A stretch of 64,000 nucleotides of DNA from positions 47,095,095-47,159,094 of the forward strand of contig NC_084464.1 in assembly GCF_027409185.1 (NCBI RefSeq), read 5' to 3'. Below, piece by piece: positions 43,498 through 63,506 of this stretch; positions within the stretch are counted from its first letter, which is position 1, and every line of letters begins with the position of its first letter. Made by a program: the position numbers and the translations under genes. The notes beneath the pieces were generated by a model. The model was not told the DNA's origin. It saw only the letters and a list, made by a program, of their open reading frames with translations, and made no database searches. The stretch comes from Cynocephalus volans. Its lineage: Eukaryota; Chordata; Mammalia; Dermoptera; Cynocephalidae.

Positions 43498-43952
43498 TGT
43501 ATTAGTCCGTTTTCTATTGCTTATAACAGAGTACCTTGAAACTGGGTAATTTATAAGAAAATCAAATTTGTTTCTCACACTTTTGGAGACTGTAAAGTGC
43601 AAGGTTGAGGGGGGACATCTGGTGAGGGCCTTATTCTTGGCGGGGACTGGGTACAGACACAGTCCCTTGGCAATGCAGGGTGTCACATGGTGGGGCTGAG
43701 CAGGAGCACACTTCCACGTGCTTTCTTCCTCTCCTTATAAAGCCCCAGTCTACTTCCTGATAACCCATTAAATCATTAACCCATTAATCCACAAGTGGAT
43801 TAATCCATTTATGAGCACAGAGTCCTCATGATCCAATCACCTCCCAAAGGCCCCATCTTTCAAATACCATAATTGAATTTCCCATTCTCTTAACACTGTT
43901 GCAATGGGGATCAAGTTCCAACATGAGCTTGGGGGACATTCAAACCACAGCA
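43498..43952 (-). repeat. MaLR LTR (MST/MLT1-like)
   Basis: TGTATTAGTCCGTTTTCTAT, AACTGGGTAATTTATAAG, TGATCCAATCACCTCCCAAA and GGGACATTCAAACCACAGCA: reverse complement of the MaLR LTR layout. Confidence 0.75.
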
Positions 43953-44282
43953 ATGGGCCATTATAACTCCCCACCAGAGGGGTGCATGTATGAGTGCAAG
44001 TGTCTGCCTGTCTTTCCGAGAACTTGAGGAACAGGAGGGCAGCCCAGGGAGGTGTGGCTGCTCCCGGGAAATGGATAGGTGCCCATCCCATCTGGGCCTG
44101 CTTTACAACCTTGTCTTCAGTCTCCAATCTGTTGGGCCACATCCTCCCTGCCCCCAGACCCATCCCTCATTCTTCTGGCCTATCTGACGCCTGTCCTCAT
44201 GGGATAAAGGCTTACTGTAACAACAAGGAAGACACTGACTTGTAAGAACATGCAGGAGGCTGGGGCAGGTTTGCAGGAGGAC

Positions 44283-44288
44283 TTTAAT
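44283..44288 (-). terminator. CLPS: Poly(A) signal ATTAAA of CLPS
   Basis: TTTAAT on the + strand, which reads ATTAAA in CLPS sense, 141 nt after the stop codon. Confidence 0.55.
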
Positions 44289-44428
44289 TGCCAAGAGTGC
44301 AATCAGAAAACAGAGGCACTGGTCAAGGAGGTGGCCAGCCAGGGAGAGGCGGTGGAGCAAGAGGGAGGTGGCCCTGGGCCTCGCATCCTGCAGTGCACTG
44401 GGCTAGGGGCAGGAGTGGGTAGGTGGTC

Positions 44429-46292
44429 TCACTGCTTGGAGCGTCCAGCATCAATACAGGTGCCATAGTTGGTGTTGGTGATGGAGCCCACGATGCTGTT
44501 GTCCCCCTGGCAGGTCAGGCCCCGCTCACAGGGACACTTGTAGTAAATTCCATAGAGCGACTGTGGAGACATGGAGCCAGTGGAGTCACAGGCTGTGGAC
44601 GGCTGCTTTGGGCATCACTTGCTTCCTGCCTGACTGGGAGAACCAGCAGGCCAATCTGTCTTTTCAGATGGAGGCTCTTGGCCTCCCCGGGGGCGCCATG
44701 GGCCTGGGAGACCTAGGTGCTGGTCCTCACCCTTTGGCTCACTCGCTCTTACTAACTTGATCTCTCTTACTAACTTGAGCCTCTGTTTACTCATCCATGA
44801 AATGGGGATAACAAATCCCTGCCCCCACCCTTCTCACTGGTTAGTTGTGAGGGTCAAAAGAGATGATGGGTTGGGAAAGTACTCTGGTGCCTGCTGACCT
44901 CCCTCTTCTCATCCTCTCAGCACTCAACATCCCGGCGGACACTCCTCCCTGATCGCACCCCCAAGCCTTGAGGGCCCCTCCTCTGAGCTCCCTCCCAGGT
45001 CCCCCCGCGCACGCCAGCCCCTCAGCACCCACCGTGGCCGAGCACTCGCTATTCTCTCTGACCATTGGTGCGCAGCGGGCCACGCTTATCGCACTCGTAT
45101 GTTGGCAGCAACCGCTCTTGCACTGGATTTTGTTCAGGCAGATTTCGCCCTCCTCCTGCCAGGGAAAGCCAGTCAACCCAGGACCCCGTCCCCAGGTCCC
45201 TTCTCCACCCAGACCCCCACCCCACCACCCAGTCCTGCTGACGGTGCCTCCCCTGATGGGGCGTGTGAAGGAATCCAACCCCCGAGTCTGGAGAGAATGG
45301 GCAGTGTGGTGGTCAGGACCCATGGGTTCTAGTATCGGCTCTACTAGCAACTCCCCGGGTGACCCTGGGCAAGTCACTGCCCCCTCCCGGTGTTCGCATC
45401 TGGAATGTGAATATGTGGCTCTAAAACAGGGTCTCCAAACCTTGCTGGGTCTCACACTCCATTGAGGAGCCTGTGAAAGTTGAGAGCCATCTCCTCGCAA
45501 GACTCTTTCCTATTCCCCCCGCAATATTTACCTATAATCTCAGGGAGAGCCTGGACCCTCCAAGCCCAACCGTGGCCCCGAGTTCAGAACCTTTGAACAG
45601 GGTGGGTGTCCTGGAAGGGCTTTCCCGATTGTGACCCTCGGTGGAGAGGCAGTGTGGGGCAGTGGGGAGGGCATGGATCTGCCTGCTGGGGCTCCAGTCC
45701 CAGCCCAACCACTTTCCAGCTGTGTGACCTCAGGCAGGTTGTGCAACCTCTCTCCCTCTGAAGATAATAATAGTAGCTACCTCAGTGGGTATTATGAGGA
45801 CTAAATGAGTAAACATTCCTGAGGCATTCAGAACTGAATATGGGCATATAGTAAGTGTGCCACTGTAGGTCAGAAGCTGGGGTCATTGGCGCAGCTTTTT
45901 AAAGCTGCTGAACCTTCTGAACCAGGGTCTCCAGGATGGGTTCCCAGGGACCTGAATTTTTATAAAGCTTCCTCACAGCCAGATTGAACCCCTGCTCTGA
46001 GCATGCTCCACGTGGAGCTTGGGAGGAGCTGATCAGCCTTTTCTGGGGCCCCTTGGGAAGAGGTGCAGGACAGGGCGCAGCAGTAAAGAGAGAGTTTCTG
46101 CTCCTCCCAGCCCCAGCAGCCCCAGGTGGGATGTCAGAGGTCAAGATCCAAGCTTACAAAATCTCCACCTGGGGACTCAGAAGACTTCTCCCCTGAAGGC
46201 CCTCTTACCAGATTGATAACAAGTCCCCGGGGATCAGGAGCCGCACAGGCCACTGCAATGGTAACAAGCAGAAAGACCAGAACCTTCTCCAT
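44429..46292 (-). CDS. CLPS: CLPS, pancreatic colipase (three exons)
   Basis: On the minus strand exon 1 is 46,292-46,209 (28 codons), exon 2 45,155-45,033 (41 codons) and exon 3 44,560-44,429 (43 codons plus TGA). Introns are GT-AG (gtaaga..ctggcag; gtgggt..tccacag). The 112-aa product equals the human length. The signal peptide is MEKVLVFLLVTIAVACA, then the propeptide APDPR (enterostatin) and mature GLVINL. Ten cysteines (EICLNKIQC, SGCC, ARC, SEC, KCPC, GLTC, GTC) form the colipase disulfide core. LYGIYYKC is the tyrosine loop that contacts bile-salt micelles. VRENSEC places Arg44-Glu45 (procolipase numbering), reported lipase contacts. Colipase is secreted by pancreatic acinar cells and anchors pancreatic lipase to bile-salt-coated fat droplets. 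It is transcribed toward CLPSL1. No lesions seen. Confidence 0.97.
45655..45860 (+). repeat. MIR SINE in CLPS intron 1
   Basis: AGCTGTGTGACCTCAGGCAG, GTTGTGCAACCTCTCTCCC, then ATAATAATAGTAGCTACCTC and GAGGACTAAATGAG, in MIR order. A second MIR-like piece lies at about 45,310-45,420. Confidence 0.78.
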
Positions 46293-46400
46293 GGTGAGTG
46301 GGCACAACTGGTAGCAGCCAGCAAGTCAGGTGACAGAAGAGCCAGCTGAGGTGGTGGGGCTATAAAAGGGGCCATGTCCACATGTGACCCACCTTTTTTG
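46293..46400 (-). promoter_or_regulatory. CLPS: Putative CLPS promoter
   Basis: About 70 nt upstream of the CLPS ATG the minus strand reads CCCCTTTTATAGCC (a TATA-like box, TATAAAAG on the opposite strand at 46,361-46,368). Just upstream is CACATGTG (46,379-46,386), an E-box, next to a TTTTTTGTCCCA tract. The pancreatic acinar factor PTF1 binds an E-box plus a TTTCCC-type box. The resemblance is suggestive only. Confidence 0.45.
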
Positions 46401-48140
46401 TCCCACAGGGCCTGACGTGAGCAGAGGCACAGCTGTGGCCAATCTGTAGGGTGTACTGATAAGGGCAGGGGTATGTGTGTGTGTGTTGGTGATACTGTGT
46501 TATGGTTAGGAGTGTGGACTCTGGAACATTTTCAGCTGTGCAGGTTAGCCGGGCTCTCATATACAAATTTGAGAACATACTTATATTATATATTACGTAT
46601 TACTATATATATAGTGCTTGCAACAGGGCCTTGCCCATGTAAGCAGTAGGTAGGTGCCAGCTGCCTGAGGGCTCTGGGCTCCTGGACAGGGCTGGGACTA
46701 GGCTGAGATGAGAGCGGTACCTAAGGCGTGAGTGCCTCCTTGCATTTTGTATCCTAGGTGCCTTTCTCACCTCACGCTAGTCTGGGACCTGTCGTTGGCC
46801 CCAGCCAAATCCAGGTGTCTGGCTGAGTCAGGCTTAGGTGAGGAGGGGTCCCAGCCTCCCTACCCCTCAGCTTTTCTTCTAGGCCCCTCAGAGGATTCTA
46901 GGGCAGGTCCAGATCCCCATCCCTGACCAGCTCTGCAACCCCCAGCCAGGGCATGTGTTCTCACTCAGGTGCACCTCCCTCTGCCCTCACACCAGGGGCT
47001 ACCTGCAGGAGTGATTCAGGGGCCCTTAGGAGGTCCTTCTCCATTGACTCTCTCTTTCCTTTCCTCTTCACTTAGTATCTGCAGTCCCAGCATCAAAGAC
47101 TCACCCCTTTAGTTAATGCTTCCACTCACCCTGCCCCCTACCCAAGGCCACGTGTGAGCGTGACCAGTTGCTAGTCCTGGCTGAGAATGAGGATGTCTCG
47201 TGAGCCTCAGGCGGCCAGGGCTGGAGGCTGGGAAGAGCACAGCTGCCTGAGTGTGCTCAGGTGTGGGAACAGAGCAGTTTTCCCTGAAGGCCTGGTCACT
47301 GCAGCTAGAGGCCCCCGCCCTTCCCATCCCCATTCCAGGAGGTGGAAAACAGCTCCATGGTGAGGCTCCAACCTGGCTGCAAAACAGCATTTATTAGCTA
47401 CATGACCTTGGACAAGTTATTTAAACTTTGTGAGTTCCTTGAGCCTCAGGTTTCTTATCTACCTAGGGGGGATGATGGCTCCTACTTCATAAGGTCAAGA
47501 TTGAATAAGACAATGTATGTGGAACCCCTGTGGAAGTGCCTGGCACATAGTAGGTGCTCAGCTCACATAATATCACCTTCTTCCCCTTACCCTTAAGTCC
47601 TTGGGGCATAGAATAAAGAGGAACGAGCCAGGAGACCCTCAAAATGAGAGAAACCCATCCAGTACCAGAAATGCAGAAATAAAGGAATACGACCCCCTCT
47701 CACTTTTCTGGAACTCAGTGTTTGAAACCACTTTCCCGCGTGAACACTTTCTGGTTCCTCCTTCTGTTTCCTCTACCTGCTGCCCACCCTCTACCCCCAC
47801 TATCCCTGTGAGGAGAGCCACAGGGAGGGTAATCACCATTTGCTTCTCACAAGTCAAGATGGGAGGCTGGGGAAGGAACCAGAGGAGCTATTTCTATCTG
47901 CAAATGGAGCCATGAAAATGCATCAGTCCTATCCCCAGCTGGTCACACCGACTTCCCAGAGGAGAAAGACTGGAGTTTTTTTCCATTACAAATGAAGAGT
48001 GTAGCAAAGAGAACTTTGACAGTGTATGTGCTACTAAAATGTAAGAAGAATTAAGTACTTTTTGTACCAAATCTCATAAAGTTGATTACCCCCTCCCCCA
48101 ATCTAAAGAGGGTTTTGCTTTGGGTTTTTCTCCTCAAAAA
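46400..48140. other. Intergenic between CLPS and LHFPL5, first part
   Basis: Contains a MIR at about 47,372-47,570 (CTACATGACCTTGGACAAGT..AAGTGCCTGGCACATAGTAG). Otherwise no gene or mobile element is recognised. Confidence 0.5.
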
Positions 48141-48149
48141 ATAACCAAG

Positions 48150-48440
48150 TTCTGGTTCCTACATGCAATCCTATGGGTTAATCTCACAGACACAATGGTG
48201 AGCAGGAAAAACTGTAGATGAATACAGACCGTGTGATTCCATTTACATTGAGTTCAAGAAGAGGCAAAACTAACCTACGGCGATAAGTCTTGAGAGCGGT
48301 TACCCCTGGGAGGGATATTCACTAGCAGGGGGGCATGTGGGAGTCTTCTAGAGTGTTGGAATTATTCTAAATCTTGTGTAGGGTATTGATAACATATGTA
48401 AAAATTCATCTAGTTGTGCACTTGGGATTTGAGTACTTTA
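48150..48440 (+). mobile_element. LINE-1 3' fragment
   Basis: CCGTGTGATTCCATTTACAT, AAACTAACCTACGGCGATAA, GGTTACCCCTGGGAGGGATA and GTGCACTTGGGATTTGAGTAC belong to the old L1M/L1ME 3' end. Confidence 0.6.
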
Positions 48441-48909
48441 CTGTATGTCATGTAGCTACTGGATCCCAAAAGAAAGAGCATATTCTCCCCAGTCAAGTCC
48501 TACCATATGGCTAGTGGGGGTTGGGGTGGTGTCATGCATCCCACTGAGTGGACTGACGCACAGCTGCTGTAGAACTCCTCTTGGGTGTCTCCCCATCTCC
48601 CTTCTCCAAGATCTGCCCCAGATGCATAGGGTGAGCCTCTGGCAGCCATTTCAGTAAATGAGACATCTTTGCTCCCCACTGCTATGGGCTGGACAAGGCA
48701 TGGACATCTGATGCAACCCTCTCTCCTGAGATGTAGACTTATATCCAACAGCCTGCCTTCAAGCTGATCTGAAACATGGAACTAGGCAAGCCCTAGAAAG
48801 CAGTTTCTGTGTGCTGATGAATCAGTAGAGAAAGCTGGTCTGCAGAAGGGAGGAAGAATGTGTCATCTAGTCAGGGAGAAGCAGCGGCAGCCATGCCTTG
48901 ACTTCTTGA

Positions 48910-48910
<1 letters not shown>

Positions 48911-48979
<69 letters not shown>
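48911..48979 (+). repeat. (CA)n microsatellite
   Basis: About 34 uninterrupted CA units. It is the longest simple repeat in the window. Confidence 0.98.
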
Positions 48980-48981
<2 letters not shown>

Positions 48982-48999
48982 CTACAACACATTCCCTTT

Positions 49000-50435
49000 G
49001 CTTAAGCCACAAGCATAGATGTCTCAGTTCTGCAAAGGAGCTTACAGTCCTGGATCAGTGTCTGTTTTGTGGCAACACTGGAGTCAGAGCAGAGAGCAGA
49101 CAGGGAATCCACCCAAAATTCAAATTCCCCGTCAAGAGACTCATATTGACTAGCCTGTGTCCTCTAACACCCTGCCTGTGACCTGCACTGGGCAGAGTTC
49201 TGAGGTGGACAGCCCCACCTGGGCCTCATGGAATTAGGGAGAGGCACTTCTCCAAATAGACAGTGGGTTTTGATGCTGAAGGAGGGGAAAGGATTCTGGG
49301 TGAACAATAATTGATACCCTCTCCAATTTGTTCTTGGCTGCCTAGCCCATAAATGCCCTTTCTTCCCTAAGAAGGAGGTTCAAATTACACATTGGGGTGT
49401 GTAATAATTGTAACTTTTAAATTTTCTCTGACTATCCAGTCTCCACCACGTTCAGGTAAGGGCAGGAAGTGAGGCATACAGACTTTTAGGTTGTCAGTCT
49501 CTTTGTGGTTCAATACCTCGTCTCCAGGGTTTGTCCCACCTCTCCATTCTCCTGACCAAGACTGTATCAAGTGTGGAGTGGAGCTTATGTGGTTTCGAGG
49601 CAGCAGGAGGAGGGGTCTGTATGATCTCCTAGGCCTTCAGTAGCTGCTATGAAGATGTCCCTTGCCCAACCTTATCTTTCTGGTACTGCTGAAATTATGG
49701 ATGCTGAAATTTGTGCTCTGTTCTCTCAGTTCAGTTCATCCCATGGGCTGGTCAACATCTACATAAGCTACTTTTGATGTTTGTAATTCCCACTCCTTGC
49801 CAGTATCAAACACATTGCAATCCTCTGTAAGATCAAAACCACTAGCTTTGTAAGACCAAAACACGAGGGAGATGGCCCAGTGTCTCATCTGTGACTGCTC
49901 CAGCTCTAAGTCCAGGGTCTCTGTGTGATGTCACTCTCCTCTAGTCGTCTGGATCACATCTCAATATTCTGTAGCTTAGGGGCTAAACGGCAAAGTTAGC
50001 CACCATCAAAGAGAAAAGAAAAGTAAGATATATAAATATGTATATATATCTTACTCAACAAGGAATAAAATATGGGTGGATACTAGTGTCCTCATTTCTG
50101 CAGACACCACTTGGCTGTAGATGGTACTTAGGACTTTCATTCTCTATCCCTCATCCCATGTCCCTTTTGCCCTCGGCCAACATCTCTGCTGATTAGGGTT
50201 CTTTATCTGATACAGTGACCCAGATCTATTCCTGAGATACCTGGGCCCTTCATGGTCCTGTCCCTGTGTTGGGTTACTGAAGTCTTCCGTTAATTTTTAC
50301 TCTGGACATGACAGTAGCAAGAGTCGGTCCAGGCATTTCCTGAGTTGCACGCATACTTCTTCCAGACCCTCTGTGTATCAGCATCCTATCTCTCCTGATA
50401 GTCAGGATTAGGAAACCTACCAACATTAGCAATCC
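49000..50435. other. Intergenic, no gene recognised
   Basis: Old-looking sequence with dispersed-repeat character; no coding feature. A short (TA)-rich tract lies near 50,030-50,050. Confidence 0.45.
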
Positions 50436-50439
50436 CTCT

Positions 50440-51485
50440 TTTTAATATTAAAGTATAACTGACACAGTAAAATTCACCCTTTTTAATCTACAGTTCTCTG
50501 AGTTTTGACCAATGCAAACACCATGTAAACACTACCACAATCCAGATGCAGAACACTTCCATCACCCTAAACAATTCCCTCCTGCTGCTTCTTTTTAATC
50601 AGCCCCACGACCAGAGCCTGGCAATTACATATTTGTTTTCTTTCCCTTTAGTTTAGCCTTTTCCATGTGTAATATAGATGAAATCACACATGTACAATGG
50701 TCTGGTTTCTTTTACTTAGTGTAATGCATTTGACATTCATGCACGCTGTTGCAGGTGTCAGTAGTTTATTACTTTTTACTGCTGAGTACTCCATAGCAGT
50801 AATCCATCGTATGGATGAAAACACAGTGTGTTTATGCATTTACCAATTGAAGGACATTTGGGTTATTTCTGAAAAGTTTTGGTCAATTATGAGTAAAGCT
50901 GCTATACACATTAGTGTGTACACACAAACAGGTTTTTGTGTGAACATAAGTTTTCATATCTCTGGGACAAACACCTAGAAGTAAGATGGCTGGTCATATG
51001 GCAACTGTTTCAAATTCTGCTTTTGTTTGTTTTTGTTTTTTTGTTTTGTGGTTTGTTTTTGTTTTTGGCAGCTGGCCAGTATGGAGATCTGAACCCTTAA
51101 CCTTGGTGTTGTTAGTACCACGCTCTAGCCACGTGAGCTAACCAGCAAGCCCTGTTTCAATTTTTAAGACTGTCAAGAGGTCTTCCAAAGTGGCTGAACC
51201 AATACACATTCCCACCAGCAATATAGGAATCCAGTTGCTTCACATACTTGCTCTACTTGGCATTGTCAGTTTTGGTGTTTTAAATTTAGCCTTTTTAATA
51301 GGTGCATAATGGTGTGTCACTATGGTTTAATTTGTGTTTCCCTACTGGCTAATAACATTGAGCATTTTTTCTCATGTTTTCATATTTGACATCCACATAC
51401 ATTCTCTGATAAAATGTTTGTTCAAGTCTTCTGCCCATTTGAAAAATTGGGTCATTTGTTTTCTTATTATTGAGTTTTGAGAGTG
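50440..51485 (-). mobile_element. LINE-1 3' portion, reverse, split by a CYN SINE
   Basis: In + orientation: AAAGTATAACTGACACAGTA, TTTGACCAATGCAAACACCA, AAAGCTGCTATACACATTAG, then after the SINE CCCACCAGCAATATAGGAAT and GCCCATTTGAAAAATTGGGTC, the reverse complement of L1 ORF2 end and 3' UTR. Confidence 0.75.
51017..51151 (-). mobile_element. CYN-type SINE, monomer, inside LINE-1
   Basis: In sense GGGCTTGCTGGTTAGCTCAC, GTGGCTAGAGCGTGG, AAGGTTAAGGGTTCAGATCT, then a degenerate A/C-rich tail. Duplications CTGTTTCAAATT (51,005-51,016) and CTGTTTCAATT (51,152-51,162). Confidence 0.92.
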
Positions 51486-51953
51486 ATGGATGTTATAACA
51501 GGGGGTTCAAGGCTTGCTGGTATTTTGGGAGTCAGTAGTGACTTTGGCTGTGTCAGCCTTGGTGGAAGATCCATATATAGTCTCCAGCCGTCCCCTATGG
51601 ATACCTGTGATGAGACTTTGAGCCAGCACAGGGTGAGGGTGAGGTTGGGGCTGGGGGTAAAGAGGAGGCTGGCTAGGTCACTACACATAGAGTGAGTCAT
51701 CCTGTCCAATGATGTAGAAGTCTCTTTTGCAGTAGCAGCCCTGTAGAGAACATTCCCATAATATCCAAATACTCTCTGGTTATGCCCCAATTCTTAGGGC
51801 TCCATCCACACACCCTTTCCCCAACCTCTTACCTAATCTTCCAAACTTACTCTGTAAAAGATGCTCATCATCTGGCTGGTCCATTAGCCACAGCCCACAA
51901 AGTCATGTTCATGTGTACCTCGGGTCCTCTCTCCTTACAAGTGTAGGTGGTGT

Positions 51954-52400
51954 ATTACTTTCCTGAGCCTGCCATAACAAATTACCCCAAACTTGGTGGC
52001 TTGAAGCAACAAGAATTTATTCTCTCACAACTCTGGAGAAGAGAAGTAGAAATCAAGGTGTCAGCAGGGCTTCAGCCCCTACAGAGGAGGATCTAGGGAA
52101 GAATCCATTCCACGCCTCTTCTTGCTTCTTGTGGTTGCAGGCTTCCTTGTCTATGGCCACATCACTCCAATCTCTGCCTCCATGGTCATATCACCTTTTC
52201 TTCTGTGTCTGTCTTCTCCTCTTGTGTTTCTTATAAGAACACTTGTCATTGGATTTAGGACCCACCCACACAATCTGGTAGGACCTCCTTATTGAAAGAT
52301 CCTTAGTTACATCTGCAAAGAGCTTTTTAAAAATAAGGTAATATTCACACATTCTAGGGATTAGGATGTGGATCTTTTGGGGGTAGATAGTTACAGCACT
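51954..52400 (-). repeat. MaLR/MLT1-like LTR
   Basis: TTACTTTCCTGAGCCTGCCA, TAACAAATTACCCCAAACTT, GGTGGCTTGAAGCAACA.. to ACACATTCTAGGGATTAGGATG: reverse complement of an ancient MaLR LTR. Confidence 0.6.
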
Positions 52401-52409
52401 TGAAGTTCT

Positions 52410-53985
52410 GCCCTCCATGAAGATTTCACTTCCCTAATGTCTTCGGGGCCATCCTGAGTGGGGATGTCATGCCACAGCAGTCCACTTCCACCTGGTGCCA
52501 GCATGCATTAGATACCTGGCCCATTTGGCCTCCACAGTGAAACAAGAGGCCCTACCAGGACTCTCATACAGTAGGGTATCATCCCCAAATAAGAAGGGTT
52601 CAGACGCTGATCAGCCAAAAACCAAGCAATGTCACTAGAGACAGCATTAGGTAGGGTTAGGGTTAGTGTTAGGGAGTCATTACCCCTGCATCTTTCAAGT
52701 CATTAATAGTGACTAATTTCTATAGCTCCCCTTGGAACATAATACTGTTTTTGATTTATTATTTGTGGAGTGAGAGGGAGCACCAGGGGCTTTGGCTTAG
52801 TTCTTCTCAGTATATAAACTTTTAGCTCAGGGGTCAGGGGGCCAACATGAGAATTCTATCAGTTCCTGATAAGATCTGGTCTAATCACTCAGGAACATGG
52901 GATAGGCTTGAGGCCTTGCAGTTCAGCACTCTCACTCCCTGAATCTTATTTTAACGATCCTATGTCCTATAGCAATGTCTTAATAGATTTTTTGAGCCAT
53001 ATCACATAAGGGTCTTGAATTTCATTTTATTCCTTGAATCAATAATCTAGACATTTGAGCCTATCTTACTTGACATTATTGAGTGTCATGTAAGCAGCTA
53101 CCCCACTCAGTATTCCTGATTTCTTCATTCCTTTTAAATCTATGGCCAAAGCTACTCATTTACCAAGGACTTGACTCTCAGAGGGAACATGGTCCTGGTA
53201 TTCATAGCTGATAATTTGATTGCCATTTCTCTGTGCACCATGGGCTACTATTTCCCCAATTCTGAACTAAACAGGAATCTCAGAGCCTTTGGCCTAGTCC
53301 TGAAACCCCTCTTCTTGTGCCAATATTTGGATCAGTTAGAGTTCTTTGGTGCCAATAGCCAAAACCTACTCTGGCTAATAAAAGCAAAAGGAAAGGAAAT
53401 CGAAGGATATGTGTGGGTCACAGAGTTGTAGAAGGAATAGGGTGACCTGTCTTGGGGCAGGAATCAGAGTGGCTCTGAGGCCCAGCATAGGAGCTCATGG
53501 ATTGTTTCTTGAGGATGTTGCCATGATCGAGCTAAGCAACAACATTCCCTCCCCTCATGTCAATCCACCACCAATTCAGATTCCCTAGGGAGAGACGAAT
53601 GTCCTAATTTGGATCACCCACCTAGCCCTATCTCTCAGGTATGAATGTCTTGTGATTGTCCCACCAGAACCTCAGGAAGCAGGGGAGGCTGCTCACAGAG
53701 CAGGGGAAAGGTATGCTGGGCAGGTCAAAGAAGGGGTATCCACCAGCCCCTAAGAGGCTGGCCCCAGCCTAAGGCCTTTTCTGAATGGGGAAGATAAAGC
53801 CCCTGCTCTGGGAAAGCTTCTAGGCTGATGGTGGAAACACAGGCTGTTCCCTTGATGAACTTCCAGTCTGATGGTGAAGACTGGTCACAAAACCAAAGAA
53901 CAGATGTAAGAGAAAGAAGAAACATAGGAAATGGCACAGATATGTTCAAGGCAGTGTTGTTTTTAATAATGAAAATGTAGGAACT
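52410..53985. other. Intergenic, no gene recognised
   Basis: An 86-codon open frame at 53,171-53,431 lacks family resemblance. A telomere-like run is at 52,646-52,675. Confidence 0.45.
52646..52675 (+). repeat. Short interstitial telomere-like repeat
   Basis: Reads ATTAGGTAGGGTTAGGGTTA followed by GTGTTAGGGAG: two perfect TTAGGG units with degenerate neighbours. Confidence 0.6.
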
Positions 53986-54214
53986 GTCAAACACACCAAA
54001 GGGGAAATGGATTAAATAATTATGGTAAGTACATACTCTGCATCATCACACAAGCATTAAAGTCATGTTTTTGAAAAAAAAAAAGTAACATGAGAAAATA
54101 TCAATGGTGTAGTGCTAAGTGAAAAAAATTGTATACAAAATTGTATACACATTATTATCCAACTGTGTAGAGCAGTATGTGCAGAAGGAAATCCTACAAA
54201 TGTTAACAGAGGTA

Positions 54215-54440
54215 ATAACAATAATAAAAATAATAGTCAACGTTTTTGAGATGTCCTGGGCTAAACATATAACATGTTATTTTTACCTGACCCTCATGTG
54301 ATAGATGCTATCATGACCCCCATTTTATAGACAAATAAACTGAAGCTCAGGAAGGTTAGTTACGTCCGTGAATGGTTACTTAGCTAGCAAGTGGCTAACT
54401 CAAATCTAGGTCTGTCTAAAGCCAAAGTCCATGTTTTTAA
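54215..54440 (-). repeat. MIR SINE, reverse
   Basis: GACCCCCATTTTATAGACAA, ATAAACTGAAGCTCAGGAAG and CTAGCAAGTGGCTAACTCAA in reverse MIR order. Confidence 0.7.
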
Positions 54441-54789
54441 GATGGTCTTGTCTTTCCTTAGCTCCTGGTATTGGGGTTATGAAGGAATTTTATTCTTTCA
54501 TGTATTCATTCGTGAATTTTCCTAGTTCTCTACACTAGCCATGTATTTACCTATAAAATCAGGAGAAAAATATATATATATATATTTTTTTTTAAAGGGA
54601 AAAAGATAAATATTCAACAAAAATATGTAAATAAGGGAGAAAGGCACTGTATTGAACAAAGAGTATATGTCAAGGTCTGAAAAGGCTCATAAAGAATGTT
54701 CTTTGCTGTACTTTGTAGTTTCTTCTGTTATCACACTACCAGCCTGCATATATTATATATATACTGCACATATACATATATTATATATG

Positions 54790-54915
54790 GAAATCGCACA
54801 CTGTCTTTGAGGGCAGGGGCCCCGTCTTTTTTATCTATGTGGTTCCTGCTCAGAGGATATCCTCCAATATAGGCTTAACACACAGTAGGCTCTTAGTAAT
54901 TACTGACTGAATGAT
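54790..54915 (+). repeat. L2-like LINE 3' end
   Basis: GAGGGCAGGGGCCCCGTCTT, then TTAACACACAGTAGGCTCTTAG and ATTACTGACTGAATGA, the typical L2 3' terminus. Confidence 0.6.
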
Positions 54916-55019
54916 AGGGAGGAGAAAGCCGGGACCGGAAGGCACAAACAGGAAAGGCTTTGCTGACCTACGGGGTGGAGGTCGGGGAGTTGGAGGTTCC
55001 AGAGGGTGACTAGGGAGCT

Positions 55020-55420
55020 AGAGAGGGGTGGGGTGGGATGTCGACGGCGCTTTTGGTGGGGGGGAGCTGTTTTGTGGCTGGGACTGAGCAGGATGAACGT
55101 GACGGCCGCAGCCTCACCCTCCCAGTTCTGGTCATCCCCGCTCCGGAGGGTGAAGAACGGGTTCCCCGCGGCGGGCGCGTGCGCGTGTGTGGGTGGGTCG
55201 GCCCCGCCCCTCTCTGAGCGGCTGCCGGGCCCCGCCCCCCTCCTCGAGTCCCGGGCGCTGGCCGCGGTGCTGAAACGGCGCTCGTGGAGGAAGGAGGGGC
55301 CCTGCCGGCAGAAGGGGGCGGGGCTCTCCGGAGCGGGGAAGGGGGAGGGGGCAGGGCGGCGCCAGCAGGCCAGAGACCCTGGCGGGCTTGAAAAGAGGCA
55401 GGACACCGGAGACAGGCCCG
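55020..55420 (+). promoter_or_regulatory. LHFPL5: CpG island and probable LHFPL5 promoter
   Basis: A sharp rise in GC and CpG content upstream of the LHFPL5 start codon, with GC boxes GCCCCGCCCC (55,201-55,210) and GGGGGCGGGG (55,314-55,323). No TATA box. Overlapping long open frames on both strands (up to 222 codons) are a GC-content effect, not genes. Confidence 0.7.
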
Positions 55421-55583
55421 GCTAGAACGGACACAGGCACCTAGCAAGCTTTCTCCGAGGAAGCCAGGGTTGTCTTGTCCTATTAAGCCTCTTTGCCTTG
55501 CTGTGGAGGGACCCTCACCTTGTGCCCTGACCTCCGCTTTCTCCCCAAACTTGGCTGAGGAGGGACCCACTTCTGGTCCTTGA

Positions 55584-63506
<7,923 letters not shown>

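Noticed and set aside
48858-49181. 107-codon frame containing a long His-Thr run
   Set aside because: It is the translation of the (CA)n microsatellite.
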